64,000 nucleotides of DNA from Dyadobacter diqingensis (GTDB taxonomy: Bacteria; Bacteroidota; Bacteroidia; Cytophagales; Spirosomataceae): assembly GCF_024220585.1 (NCBI RefSeq), contig NZ_JAMXKF010000001.1, forward strand, positions 62,001 through 126,000, given 5' to 3'. Position numbers and translations under genes: made by a program. This document shows, piece by piece, positions 1 through 9,405 of this stretch (the stretch's first letter is position 1; each line of letters begins with the position of its first letter). Below the pieces are notes generated by a model. It saw only the letters and a list, made by a program, of their open reading frames with translations. It searched no databases and had not been told where the DNA came from.

Positions 1-2
1 AT

Positions 3-2327
3 AATGATGCACCATGGCTACCTCCGACAGAACTGGTATTGGAAACCGGAATGGGCGCAGGAGGACTTCGTTCTTGCGGAAGACTGGCGCTTTGGGGCGC
101 CAATACCGAAGGGGACAACTGGCATAAGGTGGTGTCAGCAATTTCAGATGCTTACCGCAGGGTATCTTCACACACTGTGTCGGGTGGTGGTCGGAAACCT
201 ACGGTTTTTGTAACAGGCACTTTTGCAGGAGGCACCTGTTCGGGGATGTTCATTGACATGGGTTATCTGATCCGAAGTATCGTACAGGAGATCACCGAGC
301 TATATGGATTATTCCTGATCCCTGGTAATCCCTCTGCAAGAATGAATGGCTATGAAGTGAGATATGCTAATACCTTCCAGGCGTTCCAGGAACTCGCCTA
401 CTACAACACCGAGGACGTTGTATATAAGGAAAAATGGCCCAGCAAGCAGGAGGTATCGTTCAAAGAACCTCCGTATGAGCTAGTCCAGTTTATCAGTCAA
501 AATGACAAGCAGGGACGGATTGTTGCAAACATCGACGGATTGTATAAGCTAGCCGGTCTCTATTTGTTCATGAACATCGTCTCCAAGGAAGTAGGTAATA
601 TGGAGGTGGGGTTCCGCGCCAAGCGGATGGAGCGCTTTGGCGACGCAAAATCGAACAATCATATTAATCATTATGGGACCTTCGGTATTTCCGCTATTCA
701 GTTCCCAAAAGACCAGATTGAGGAATTTACCGCATGCCAGTTATCCAAAGATCTCCTAAAGCGATGGATCGATGACAGACATTATTTTCTGAACGGAAAC
801 CAGAGGGACATCAATCCGGCAGATATCAAGAATGCCATGTCATACAATTGGGACAGTATCATTACAGACGCTTTCAAGAAGCTGAATGTCTCCGGATCCC
901 GCGATCTGCAGCGAGATCTGGCCACAGAGGCTGAAAGGATCAATGAAAAAAATTTAACCAAAGACCCGGTTGACTACATCCGTGAGCTGTTTTCCAGCAA
1001 TTCCGGCACCAATTTCTACGGCGTGGTGAAGTCCAATATAAATGCGGCAATCAGTGTGATCATTGACAGGATTCACGACCAGGTCGAAACCGAACTGAAC
1101 GAAACGGAGAGTTTCTACTATATCGTACAAATGTTGGAAGGATATATATCAGCGATTGAAGCCACCCTTAACTATTGGGTGACAAGTGGTATAAAATCGG
1201 ATCCGGGGGCATGGGAAAGTTTACTAACCTCGGAGGCTGAACATGCGCTGCAAAATCTTTACAAGGGCGTCCAGGAACAAGATAATGTATTGACCGACAG
1301 ACTCCGGACTATTTTCGAAATGATGAAAATGCACCTGATAGCCAAATCCATTCAGGAAGTTATGAATTACCTGCGCACGACCGAAGACAGGGTGCCGCTG
1401 ACTTCTTCGGAAGGAAAGGAGCTGCCGATGAAGCGGATGGTTAATTTTTATATCAAGCACATCAACGACGCTATCGGTAAATCGGATGACAAAGAAGTAA
1501 AGATATTCACGTTCCTCACCCGGCAAAAGCATATCGAAGATGACGTCAAAGATAAAGGCGTGCCTATTGAGAAAATTTTCAGAAGAGGTACGTTTGAAGA
1601 AGATTGGGGCCAGGTCTACACGCTTTACATGCAGCGAAAAGGGGACAGAAGATCCAGGAAGGAATTGGAAGAATATGTTGCCAATACCGGTGAGCCCTCC
1701 CCGCTGACCAATCTCTGGAGTGATTTCAAAAAGAACCAGAACGATCTGCACTATCGTCTTTATAGTGGTTGCCTGAAAGCTTACCGCTCTCTCCTGGGCA
1801 GACAGGATAATGTGCAGGCATTTCTTGCTTATGATGTAGCGCAGTATGTAAATGACAACCCAGGCCGAGGCAAGGAAATGGCAGAACGGGCCGTTCAACC
1901 GATGCTGAACGTAAAGGAAAACTTTATGAGCGACTCTGCCTCCCTGCCACGCTTCATTACGGGTGCAGACGAACAATCCATTAAGGGTGTGATTAATGCA
2001 ATGAAAGGTAATACGCAAGACAGTTTTACCGAATTTGACGATAGCAAGGACAGGATACTGGCAATAGAAGATCTAAAGAATGTCATGGTCTTTTATGTCG
2101 AAAGGGGAAAATTTCAATACTCATTCACACCTCCAATTTTCGATCTCACGTATATCGACCAGATGCGGGAGGTTTATGAAAATCCACCGTATAACTCGGG
2201 AGATTCAAGGGTATCCTGGCAGCAAAAACGGAATGCATATAAGATCGACCCATCCAAAATCGATTTCAAACGGCAGAAGGACCGGAATGATGCTCCTAAA
2301 AGTGAAGATCGGCCTTCCGAAGTATAA
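3..2327 (+). CDS. Tubulin/FtsZ-like GTPase, 5' end outside window
   Basis: The reading frame is open to the left edge of the window, so the true start lies upstream; an internal TTG at position 39 is unlikely to be the start because the residues before it continue smoothly into the glycine-rich stretch ETGMGAGG. The visible protein is about 774 residues. Near the N-terminus, GTFAGGTCSGM matches the tubulin/FtsZ phosphate-binding signature (GGGTGSG) in a diverged form, as in the bacterial Tubulin_2-like family. The remaining roughly 600 residues are charged and mostly helical with no signal peptide or membrane segment, so the protein is cytosolic. A trypsin-like gene follows after 25 bases, suggesting one operon. 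Family assignment is from the signature and layout; the role as a nucleotide-dependent core of the neighbouring Srf/protease system is inference. Confidence 0.7.
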   Translation, partial: NDAPWLPPTELVLETGMGAGGLRSCGRLALWGANTEGDNWHKVVSAISDAYRRVSSHTVSGGGRKPTVFVTGTFAGGTCSGMFIDMGYLIRSIVQEITELYGLFLIPGNPSARMNGYEVRYANTFQAFQELAYYNTEDVVYKEKWPSKQEVSFKEPPYELVQFISQNDKQGRIVANIDGLYKLAGLYLFMNIVSKEVGNMEVGFRAKRMERFGDAKSNNHINHYGTFGISAIQFPKDQIEEFTACQLSKDLLKRWIDDRHYFLNGNQRDINPADIKNAMSYNWDSIITDAFKKLNVSGSRDLQRDLATEAERINEKNLTKDPVDYIRELFSSNSGTNFYGVVKSNINAAISVIIDRIHDQVETELNETESFYYIVQMLEGYISAIEATLNYWVTSGIKSDPGAWESLLTSEAEHALQNLYKGVQEQDNVLTDRLRTIFEMMKMHLIAKSIQEVMNYLRTTEDRVPLTSSEGKELPMKRMVNFYIKHINDAIGKSDDKEVKIFTFLTRQKHIEDDVKDKGVPIEKIFRRGTFEEDWGQVYTLYMQRKGDRRSRKELEEYVANTGEPSPLTNLWSDFKKNQNDLHYRLYSGCLKAYRSLLGRQDNVQAFLAYDVAQYVNDNPGRGKEMAERAVQPMLNVKENFMSDSASLPRFITGADEQSIKGVINAMKGNTQDSFTEFDDSKDRILAIEDLKNVMVFYVERGKFQYSFTPPIFDLTYIDQMREVYENPPYNSGDSRVSWQQKRNAYKIDPSKIDFKRQKDRNDAPKSEDRPSEV

Positions 2328-2352
2328 TTGACTTCACATTAAAATTTTCAAC

Positions 2353-3114
2353 ATGTTACTAGGACTTACATCAAAGCTCAGTGAAGGGCTACGCATTCAG
2401 GTCTCGAAAAAAAAGCGACTTTCTCTGACTGCTTTCAGCTTTTGTTTCTTTTTACCATTACTGACCTGCCTGCTCTTCTACACCGGTGTGTTGAAAGGGC
2501 GGCCCATGTTCGACGGACAGATCCAGGAACCCGTTGCTAAGATTGTGACGTCGGGTGGCGTCGGTACGGGCTTCCTCATATCGTCTACCCAAATACTTAC
2601 TGCCCGACACGTGGTCGAGAACGTAAAAAGTACGGTGCAGGTGACGTTTGAAAAGGCTGGTGAACCGCGTACGGTTGAAGGAAAAGTAAGATACATTGCC
2701 CCGTCAAACGGAATTGTTTCTCCTGATGGGACCGTACCCATTGAATACTTCCTGACCGATTTCGCAGTCATAACAATCCAGCCTGTCACCGATATCATCC
2801 CATTAGACCTGGGAGAGTCCGACGGAATCAATCCATTGGACGAAGTCATCCTGATCGGCTATCCAGGTGGTGACTATTCTATCACCAAAGGCAATATCAA
2901 TTCAGATACCTACCAGGGACAGAATCTCTTTAAACTCGACGCAGCCTCCAATCCGGGGAACAGCGGAGGGCCCTGTATCCTGAAAGATGACAATACCGTA
3001 ATCGGAATCCTGGTGGGAGGTGGAAGTTCCGGAAACCAGGGAGAAAATATTGCTCTGAAAATTTCGACCGTCAAAGCATTACTCAAATCTGCCCGAATTA
3101 CCATTGCCGATTAA
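2353..3114 (+). CDS. Membrane-anchored trypsin-like serine protease
   Basis: This 253-residue protein has a basic N-terminus, one hydrophobic segment at about residues 25-44, and then a trypsin-2-type protease domain placed outside the cytoplasm. The catalytic triad can be read: His86 in TARHVVE, Asp136 in TDFAVI and Ser204 in NPGNSGGP. The domain is minimal, with no PDZ domain, so it is not a complete DegP/HtrA protease. It sits 25 bases after the tubulin-like gene and overlaps or abuts the lipoprotein gene downstream. Stand-alone trypsin domains are recurrent effectors in bacterial conflict systems; here it is one of ten proteases in the locus. Its substrate is unknown. Confidence 0.85.
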   Translation: MLLGLTSKLSEGLRIQVSKKKRLSLTAFSFCFFLPLLTCLLFYTGVLKGRPMFDGQIQEPVAKIVTSGGVGTGFLISSTQILTARHVVENVKSTVQVTFEKAGEPRTVEGKVRYIAPSNGIVSPDGTVPIEYFLTDFAVITIQPVTDIIPLDLGESDGINPLDEVILIGYPGGDYSITKGNINSDTYQGQNLFKLDAASNPGNSGGPCILKDDNTVIGILVGGGSSGNQGENIALKISTVKALLKSARITIAD

Positions 3115-3145
3115 TCAGCCGAGCATACCATTTCCATTTTACACC

Positions 3146-4051
3146 ATGAAAATCCTCGGATTGCTCATCACGTTATCCATGATCTCAATGTTGTCCTGCA
3201 AAAAGAACAATGAGTCTCTGGGAACGCTCAGAGATTATGAACATGCGATCAGAAATCTGTCGGATACCACCGATTACGACATAGTAGTGAGTAAAGTTCA
3301 GTCCTTATCGGATTCTATCCGTTTGGCTGCCCAAATCCCGGATGATTCCTTGAATGCCATGCTGGCCCGTGTCATGAACTGGGGAGATGAGTTAAGCAGT
3401 GAGAAAAAGGCCTACTGGGAAATGCAGTCTTGTTTTCGACCGGCATTCAAGGATTCCATTGATGCGGGAAACTGCTTGGTGGAATGGAATAAAATCCTTA
3501 ACCGTCATCCGAATGCTTTTAAAAGAAAAATATTCCAGGATAACTATGATGCAACCGCAGCGGCCTACATCGAATTGTTTTGCATTAAAAGAAAATTCTA
3601 TGGGCTGGATGATATCAATTCCGCGGTCATCACCTGTATGTCCATTGCCTCTACTATCCAAAGTGTGTTCAGAAAACAGCAAACAAATATTCCACTCAAT
3701 AACTTATACGAACAACGCAGGCTGTTGTTCAATAAGGTGCTCGAATACAAGATAACCGAGCTTGAAATTGCGATGGCCGATTCGATAAACCGATATTTTA
3801 TTACAGATCAGCCAGATTTTGAAATGATAGGCATGACAGAAGCTGCCGAAGAAAATTACCAAACGGAATCGATTCTCCTTCCCCTAACAGTCACTAAAAA
3901 CTACAACATCATCGCAACAGATCATGATTTGTTGAACCCTAAGAAGCTGACCTATCCAATAAGGATGATCGGAGTGATTACCGGCTCTGTATCAACCCCT
4001 CTAAATGCGGAAATAAAACAGGTAATGAAAGGAGATATCAAATATGAATGA
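3146..4051 (+). CDS. Predicted lipoprotein, unknown function
   Basis: A longer frame opens at 3104, but the ATG at 3146 gives a textbook lipoprotein signal (MKILGLLITLSMISMLSCKK, lipobox MLSC) and is preferred; it also avoids overlap with the protease gene. The mature part is about 285 residues, largely helical and polar, with no repeat or domain that I recognise. It should be anchored by Cys20 to the inner or outer membrane. It follows the trypsin-like protease closely and is probably co-transcribed with it. No function can be assigned from sequence. Confidence 0.7.
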   Translation: MKILGLLITLSMISMLSCKKNNESLGTLRDYEHAIRNLSDTTDYDIVVSKVQSLSDSIRLAAQIPDDSLNAMLARVMNWGDELSSEKKAYWEMQSCFRPAFKDSIDAGNCLVEWNKILNRHPNAFKRKIFQDNYDATAAAYIELFCIKRKFYGLDDINSAVITCMSIASTIQSVFRKQQTNIPLNNLYEQRRLLFNKVLEYKITELEIAMADSINRYFITDQPDFEMIGMTEAAEENYQTESILLPLTVTKNYNIIATDHDLLNPKKLTYPIRMIGVITGSVSTPLNAEIKQVMKGDIKYE

Positions 4052-4126
4052 AGAATTCGGCTCACAAATCCGCCACTTCATTCTATATGGCAGTGGCGGC
4101 AGATGCTGTCAGTTGATCAGATATAT

Positions 4127-4357
4127 ATGGAACCTTCTCCAATTGGTGTTTTCGACAGCGGACTTGGTGGTTTATCCGTGTTAGACGCATTACGTAACCA
4201 GTTCCCTTTTGATGTAGTCTACCTGGGTGATACTGCCAGGGCTCCGTACGGCAATCGGCCTATGTCAGAAATAATACATTTCACCTATCTGGGCATAAAA
4301 AGTTTGAGATCCTGGCCGGAAAGCTGCTTGGCTATCCGACACAAAGCAACATCCTGA
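4127..4357 (+). pseudogene. Truncated glutamate racemase (murI) N-terminal fragment
   Basis: The first 60 or so residues match the start of glutamate racemase very well: [17 protein letters not shown] (with the catalytic Asp-Ser), then [11 protein letters not shown]. Glutamate racemases are normally about 260-270 residues; here similarity ends around [10 protein letters not shown], before the first catalytic cysteine motif, and the frame stops after 77 codons. The ATG at 4127 gives the natural family start. Past about 4298 a different frame reads [13 protein letters not shown] and ends at a TGA near 4389, which looks like a second unrelated fragment joined to it. The fragment cannot be an active racemase. 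It is most simply debris from a recombination event. Confidence 0.7.
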
Positions 4358-4445
4358 AGCTGTCTGAAATTGGGACATCGTACCAATGACGGGAATCAAA
4401 AAATAGTAAGCCCTCCCTATTTTTCACCCAAACAAATCCAAACCC

Positions 4446-4955
4446 ATGTTTTACAGATCAAAAGATTCTGTTGCAGCCTTTTTTGTATGCCTGCTCTCCG
4501 CACTAACCTCCGTTGCCCAACCCAAACCACCTGCGCCTGATGAAGTGATCATGGAAAAAGTCCGTGAAATGGATATTAAGTATACCGTTTCTGAATCCGG
4601 CCTGATCAGATTCACTTTTGGTGTTGAGCAGAACCGGACGCAGCTGGTAATTGTAACAGGAAAGGTTAATAACTACCTCTCGTCCGACTATATGACCGTA
4701 TTAACGCGGGTCGCCCGAATAGACAAAGGCCAATTCGAAAATAAGGTTGCGTTCGATTTGCTGAAAAAAAACTGGAATTATACGGCCTGGTTCTGGCAAA
4801 TACGGGAGGACGAAACAGACGGTAAAGTAAATGTCTATCTGGGCTCTTCAGTACCTGTCAATACTCCGGCTGTCAAGTTTTACCTTATTCTTTCAACGAT
4901 GGCCAAGGAGGCCGATACGATTGAAAAACTCCTTACCTCCACGGACGAATTTTAA
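4446..4955 (+). CDS. Exported small protein, possibly YbjN-like
   Basis: This 169-residue protein begins with a signal peptide that ends at SVAQ/PKPP. The mature part of about 145 residues has an alternating strand/helix pattern (IRFTFGVE, QLVIVTGKV, NVYLGSSVP) that resembles the YbjN / type III chaperone-like fold of the gene immediately downstream, but the similarity is weak. It lies 89 bases after the murI fragment and 23 bases before the next gene, so it is likely the first gene of an operon with the YbjN-like and VirD4-like genes. Function unknown. Confidence 0.6.
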   Translation: MFYRSKDSVAAFFVCLLSALTSVAQPKPPAPDEVIMEKVREMDIKYTVSESGLIRFTFGVEQNRTQLVIVTGKVNNYLSSDYMTVLTRVARIDKGQFENKVAFDLLKKNWNYTAWFWQIREDETDGKVNVYLGSSVPVNTPAVKFYLILSTMAKEADTIEKLLTSTDEF

Positions 4956-4978
4956 AGAGCATTAACAGCTGATCCATT

Positions 4979-5452
4979 ATGTGCCACATCCTGAACTCCA
5001 TCGAGGAAGTGCTGGTAGCCAAAGGTTTTGACTTTGACATGCGCTTCGATGCCGAGCAAAACCAACATCTGTTTATTTTGAACTTTCCCGGAGAGAATGG
5101 CCGTTTCGCATTGGTATGGACTATCATTCAGGAACATTCCCAGATGATGCTGGTGAGTACCTTTCCAATTTATGCGCCAAAAGCGGCACATTCTCTTATC
5201 ATCACGATGCTGAACCGCATCAATATCACGATCAGGCTGGGAAGTTTCGAACTGGATGAAAAAAGCGGCCACATCCGCTTGAGACATACTTTTTACTTTA
5301 ATGCTGACTTACCTTTTTCGGAGAAGCTGGTTATGGACAACCTGGCAATTTCGCTGGTAACCATGGATCAGAGAATCCCGGAGATCATGAGTGTTATGCA
5401 TGCCGGCCAAAGCAATAAAAGCCAATCGGCCCTCCCATTCTGGTGCAATTAA
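4979..5452 (+). CDS. YbjN-domain protein, cytosolic
   Basis: This 157-residue protein has no signal peptide. Its pattern fits the YbjN family (a type III secretion chaperone-like fold): an N-terminal helix (NSIEEVLVAKGFDF), strands such as LFILNFPGE and FALVWTIIQE, and a C-terminal helix after FNADLPFSEKLVMDNLAI. YbjN-like proteins are small dimeric adaptor or chaperone-like proteins often next to secretion or stress genes. It lies between the exported relative and the VirD4-like ATPase, which suggests a role presenting or sensing a partner of that ATPase (inference). Confidence 0.6.
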   Translation: MCHILNSIEEVLVAKGFDFDMRFDAEQNQHLFILNFPGENGRFALVWTIIQEHSQMMLVSTFPIYAPKAAHSLIITMLNRINITIRLGSFELDEKSGHIRLRHTFYFNADLPFSEKLVMDNLAISLVTMDQRIPEIMSVMHAGQSNKSQSALPFWCN

Positions 5453-5496
5453 ATCTTTTTACTTTCTTTTAAGCTCAGGTCAAAATCCATATCAAT

Positions 5497-6771
5497 ATGA
5501 CCGATCCAAAACAACAGCCGCTCCCGATGGGTTACCACGCTGTACCCGACGCGATGATCACAACCCCAGCAGGAAATCCGATAGCTCAGCCCAGGTTTAT
5601 AACGGCTGATGGCACAGGGCACCTGATGACGGTTGCCCCCACGGGTTCCGGCAAGGGGCGTTCCGTTCTTATTCCTCAACTTTTGGCCTACACAGGCCCG
5701 GTGGTAGTTCTCGACAATAAGGGGGAAAATGTAGCCGTCACCTACCGGCGTCGCATTGAAATGGGACATAAAGTGGTAGTTTTTGACCCTTTTCAAATCA
5801 GTACCTTTGATAAAGCCGGTATTAATCCGTTGGATATAGCCCACTTTACGGGTGCTGACGCGGAAGGAGAATGTTATTCACTGGCCCATTTGATGGCTGG
5901 CAGAGGTTCTCTGGAAGATCCATTTTGGGACAACGGAGCCAAAGGCGTTATCTCAGCCACGCTTATGTACCTGATCCTTCTGCGAACAGCCGGAGAACAA
6001 AACCTAGGGAAACTACGCAGCATTCTTTCCGAAGATCCCGCCTATCACCTCGCGGTTGTTTTGGATACTGAAGGCAAAAAACTACCCTCCACTGTCTACG
6101 ACGCCATTGCCGGATATCTTAACCTTCCATCTGAAAAAACGCGCCCATCAGTCGACGCTACCGCACTTTCGTATCTGACTTTCATGTCCGGGAACATTGC
6201 CAAAATGTTGGAGAAGACAACTTTTGATATGCAGGATTTTGTAAACGGCCGGGAAGTAGACGTTTTTATTGTGGTGCCGCCGGACAAATTGAGGAGCCAC
6301 TCCAAACTGATGGTGCTCATTATCTCTACGCTCTTCAAGGCTATCCTCTCCCGACGTGAAATACCTGTCCAGAAAACTTTGTTTTTGCTCGATGAAACGG
6401 CGTCTCTTCAGTCATTCGAATACCTCGAAACGATGATATCGCTCTGCCGGGGTTATGGCGCGCTGATCCATACCTTCTGGCAAGACATTTCCCAGATCCG
6501 CAAGTGCTATGGCGAAGGCTACTTCAGTATCATTAACAACTGCTCGGTATGGCAAATATTTGGCATACAACATTATACGATTGCCAAAGAGCTTTCCGAA
6601 ATCACGGGAATCAGTGCCTACGAGCTTCGGAACATGAAACCCAATGAACAGATGCTGATCATTAACGGACGTGAATACAAAAAAGCGATCAAGCTTGATT
6701 ATCTGAAAGACCCTTATTTCGCTGGCAAATTTGACCCTAATCCCTTTTTCAAGTTAAATAAAACCCTTTGA
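5497..6771 (+). CDS. VirD4/TraG-type ATPase without membrane anchor
   Basis: This 424-residue P-loop ATPase belongs to the type IV secretion coupling-protein family. Walker A is APTGSGKG at residues 47-54, followed by a VVVLDNKGE strand; Walker B is TLFLLDETAS at about residue 290. Residues in THFWQDISQIRK-like context match the family's conserved Gln after Walker B (here HTFWQDISQI). Typical VirD4/TraG proteins are 550-700 residues and carry two N-terminal membrane segments; this one has none and lacks room for a full all-alpha domain. No relaxase, mating-pair or pilus genes are visible nearby. It may therefore act as a soluble motor in the neighbouring system and not in conjugation (inference). 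Confidence 0.85.
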   Translation: MTDPKQQPLPMGYHAVPDAMITTPAGNPIAQPRFITADGTGHLMTVAPTGSGKGRSVLIPQLLAYTGPVVVLDNKGENVAVTYRRRIEMGHKVVVFDPFQISTFDKAGINPLDIAHFTGADAEGECYSLAHLMAGRGSLEDPFWDNGAKGVISATLMYLILLRTAGEQNLGKLRSILSEDPAYHLAVVLDTEGKKLPSTVYDAIAGYLNLPSEKTRPSVDATALSYLTFMSGNIAKMLEKTTFDMQDFVNGREVDVFIVVPPDKLRSHSKLMVLIISTLFKAILSRREIPVQKTLFLLDETASLQSFEYLETMISLCRGYGALIHTFWQDISQIRKCYGEGYFSIINNCSVWQIFGIQHYTIAKELSEITGISAYELRNMKPNEQMLIINGREYKKAIKLDYLKDPYFAGKFDPNPFFKLNKTL

Positions 6772-6774
6772 ATT

Positions 6775-7134
6775 GTGAAAGATAAAACAAACTGGACCAA
6801 AAAACTGGGAACAGGAGAAACTTCGGCGAACAAATCTTATGCAGAGACACACAAGGAAAAGTTCATCCGTGAAAATAGCAGCCAGGTTTACAAAATTTGC
6901 GGCCGCGATAGTACCGGACGCCAGGCATACTACTTTGTGCTGATTGAAAAAATTAAAGTCCGGGCCTTTCTGAGGCATAAGATCGGAGATACCTACAACA
7001 TCGAAGATTATGGCGAAATCATTCACTCGGCCTACGGAACCACGGTACCGCAGGAAATCCGGGATATGCTAAAGGAAAAATACGGCTTCGACAATTTTGA
7101 TGATGAAGGTCGTGACAGGCAGGACCAAACCTGA
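6775..7134 (+). CDS. Small unknown protein with GTG start
   Basis: This 119-residue protein starts with GTG only 3 bases after the stop of the VirD4-like gene, so translation is probably coupled. It is polar and charged, with a central alpha/beta stretch (RQAYYFVLIEKIKVRAF) and an acidic C-terminal tail. There is no signal peptide or membrane segment. The position suggests an accessory subunit of the ATPase. No family recognised. The gene converges on the minus-strand TPR gene with a 12-base gap. Confidence 0.6.
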   Translation: MKDKTNWTKKLGTGETSANKSYAETHKEKFIRENSSQVYKICGRDSTGRQAYYFVLIEKIKVRAFLRHKIGDTYNIEDYGEIIHSAYGTTVPQEIRDMLKEKYGFDNFDDEGRDRQDQT

Positions 7135-7146
7135 GCCTTTCAGAGC

Positions 7147-9324
7147 CTACCTTCGTTTAACTGGACAATCCATCGGATCGGATTTTTTACGGCTAACGTC
7201 GCCGTGCCCGTATTTTTTGACGATCTGCGGTTTTTGTAAAGGGTAAAAATCCAGAACAGGAGATAAACGCATACCATTTGAAAAAAAATGGTTGGTAAGT
7301 TTTGGGGCTATATGCTGTGGTTGATAGGCTGAATTAAGATATGAAAAAGTAATAGTCTTGAGACATGGGCAATGCTGTTTGCCATCCCTGATTTTCATGA
7401 GGTTCATTTTGGCAATTTCCAGGCGGCCTTCTATCTTTTCAAGTATGGCTATTGCTTCTGATGTTTTGTCATTTTTCGCCAGCAACATTGCGTAATTATT
7501 GCTGGCATGCACGGTCTGGCTCCTGAGGTAATAGCTTCCGGCTAGTTCCGGAAATTTGAGTTCCTCTGCGTACCAGCCCAGGTTCACAAAATATACCGAA
7601 CTGTCGGCCAGGGGTGTTATTTGCTCTGCCTCGCGATAAATTGGCTGAATGACATCCATCGCATAGGCCGCAAAGCCTTTGGCAGCTTGCGGGTATCCCG
7701 AATTGCGAAAATCGTAAGTTCTTGCAAACGCAAAGTTAAAAATGATGCTCGCTTTGGTGATGTCGTCGGCTACCGTACCAATCATGGTATAGGCTTTCGC
7801 GATTAGCTGCATGCCTGCGGTTTCAGTCTCCGGCTTTCTAAGTAATACCAGCCCCTGTCCCATGATCGCATTCGCATTGGAGGGATTGGCAGCCTCTGTT
7901 TTCCGAAAATATAAACCTGCCTGTGCCAGGCTGTCCATTTCAAGGTAAGCCATGCCGACTCCCATTAAATTGTCTGCATTCACGCGGATCGCGCCAGCTC
8001 GCAGAAAATAATTTATGGAAGCCCTATGCTCCCGAATATCCTTATTCAAAGTGCCCAGCCCCTCAATGGCATCCAGTCGGGAACTGTCCTTTGCGATTGC
8101 TTTTTTATATATCAGGGTCGCATTTGCAATATAAGTCGGGAGGTCATTGCTGTGGAAATATCCCGACTGATGTTTTTTGTAGGCCAGTGAATACAGCATA
8201 TAATGCCAGGCCCTTGCCTCCGCGAGCAACGACTCGTAACCGACTTCGTAATTGGGGCGCTCGTTTTTGATATGACGAAAATCAGCCAGCGCTTTTACAA
8301 TACAAGAATCAGAATCAGGCTTCTGATAATCAAATAACCGCAGCCATGCCAGGGCGCGCATTACATAATATTCCGGTTTGGCGTCCAGTTTAATAGCGTT
8401 ACTGTAGTGTTTAATACCCGCTCGCCAAAGGTCAGGGTTATTTTTCACATATGCCTTCCGGACATTCACGTGCCCAAGCAAGACGTGGGAATCCGTAAAC
8501 TTGGGATGCGCCCTGACGATCCTTTGCAATGTCTTTTCAGCAATAGAATCTTTGTCAGCCCAAAAATAAGTAAGTGTAGTGGCATATTGTACCGCACTAT
8601 CCGATGGATTAAGGCGCTTTAACAAATGCAGTGCCCTGCTGTATTTCCCTGACTCACCATGCACGATTGCCCCCGCCAAAGTGGCAGCGTAACTGTCCTT
8701 CTTATTTTTTCCGGCTATTCGCAGCCATTTGATTACATTGTCGAACCAGGATTGATCTGTTCCGTTCCGTCCCAGGTATTTGACTTTGGCCATAGCAAAA
8801 AAAGGCAGGTCCTCTCCCAGCCCTTCCATTTTTTCAAAATACCGGGTTGCGGATGTGTAATCTTTATATTCCATCTGTATTAACCCGTTCAACAACAAAG
8901 GGATGGCCGTTAAACTATCTGCCTGTCGGACTGAAATGCGGGCCTCTCCAAACTTACGATTAAGCATATACGCAATCGTGATATTTTCCCAGTAGTGTTC
9001 AAAAAGCCCTGGATCCGCTATCGACCTCAAGTGTTCCAGCCTTTCGGCCCATTGCTTTTTTGACGATGACATGAGGCATACCAGGCCGAGATGGTACCTG
9101 CAGGTATCTTTGTTTTTATTATCGACCCCTGACCTGTGCAGCGCACTTTTTAAAGCCGTACGAGCCGCAAACTGGTCGCCTTTTCTGGCATAATAAACGC
9201 CCTGATAAGTGAAACCGGCCAGCAGATCTTCTGTCGCCACCAGTTCTGTCAGTTTCTGAACTTGCGAAAAACAGGCTGACGGGCAGCATGTTCCCATCAG
9301 CAAAAGGATAAGAATTGCTTTCAT
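7147..9324 (-). CDS. Exported TPR-repeat protein
   Basis: This 725-residue protein has a signal peptide (MKAILILLLMGTCCPSACFS) and then tetratricopeptide-like repeats over most of its length, with recognisable units such as AGLYFRKTEAANPSNANAI and AIKHYSNAIKL-like helices spaced about 34 residues apart. TPR arrays are protein-binding scaffolds. It lies 81 bases downstream of an exported caspase on the same strand and is likely co-transcribed with it, so it may recruit or gate that protease (inference). The signal peptide contains several cysteines; a lipoprotein form cannot be excluded. Confidence 0.75.
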   Translation of the reverse strand: MKAILILLLMGTCCPSACFSQVQKLTELVATEDLLAGFTYQGVYYARKGDQFAARTALKSALHRSGVDNKNKDTCRYHLGLVCLMSSSKKQWAERLEHLRSIADPGLFEHYWENITIAYMLNRKFGEARISVRQADSLTAIPLLLNGLIQMEYKDYTSATRYFEKMEGLGEDLPFFAMAKVKYLGRNGTDQSWFDNVIKWLRIAGKNKKDSYAATLAGAIVHGESGKYSRALHLLKRLNPSDSAVQYATTLTYFWADKDSIAEKTLQRIVRAHPKFTDSHVLLGHVNVRKAYVKNNPDLWRAGIKHYSNAIKLDAKPEYYVMRALAWLRLFDYQKPDSDSCIVKALADFRHIKNERPNYEVGYESLLAEARAWHYMLYSLAYKKHQSGYFHSNDLPTYIANATLIYKKAIAKDSSRLDAIEGLGTLNKDIREHRASINYFLRAGAIRVNADNLMGVGMAYLEMDSLAQAGLYFRKTEAANPSNANAIMGQGLVLLRKPETETAGMQLIAKAYTMIGTVADDITKASIIFNFAFARTYDFRNSGYPQAAKGFAAYAMDVIQPIYREAEQITPLADSSVYFVNLGWYAEELKFPELAGSYYLRSQTVHASNNYAMLLAKNDKTSEAIAILEKIEGRLEIAKMNLMKIRDGKQHCPCLKTITFSYLNSAYQPQHIAPKLTNHFFSNGMRLSPVLDFYPLQKPQIVKKYGHGDVSRKKSDPMDCPVKRR

Positions 9325-9405
9325 TTGCTTTGTCCGTTTTAGTATTGACGTGTTTTACCGATGCTATCTGAACAGAGATATCACTTCATGTAAAATTGGG
9401 GAAGG

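Noticed and set aside
1224-2018. 264-codon minus-strand open frame
   Set aside because: Lies wholly antisense to the tubulin-like gene, with no recognisable domain and composition of a shadow frame.
3104-3145. Upstream start for the lipoprotein gene
   Set aside because: It would add 14 residues before an otherwise perfect lipoprotein signal and overlap the protease gene.
5497-6771. Interpretation as part of a conjugative transfer region
   Set aside because: No relaxase, VirB4, or pilus gene is visible within the window and the ATPase lacks its membrane anchor.
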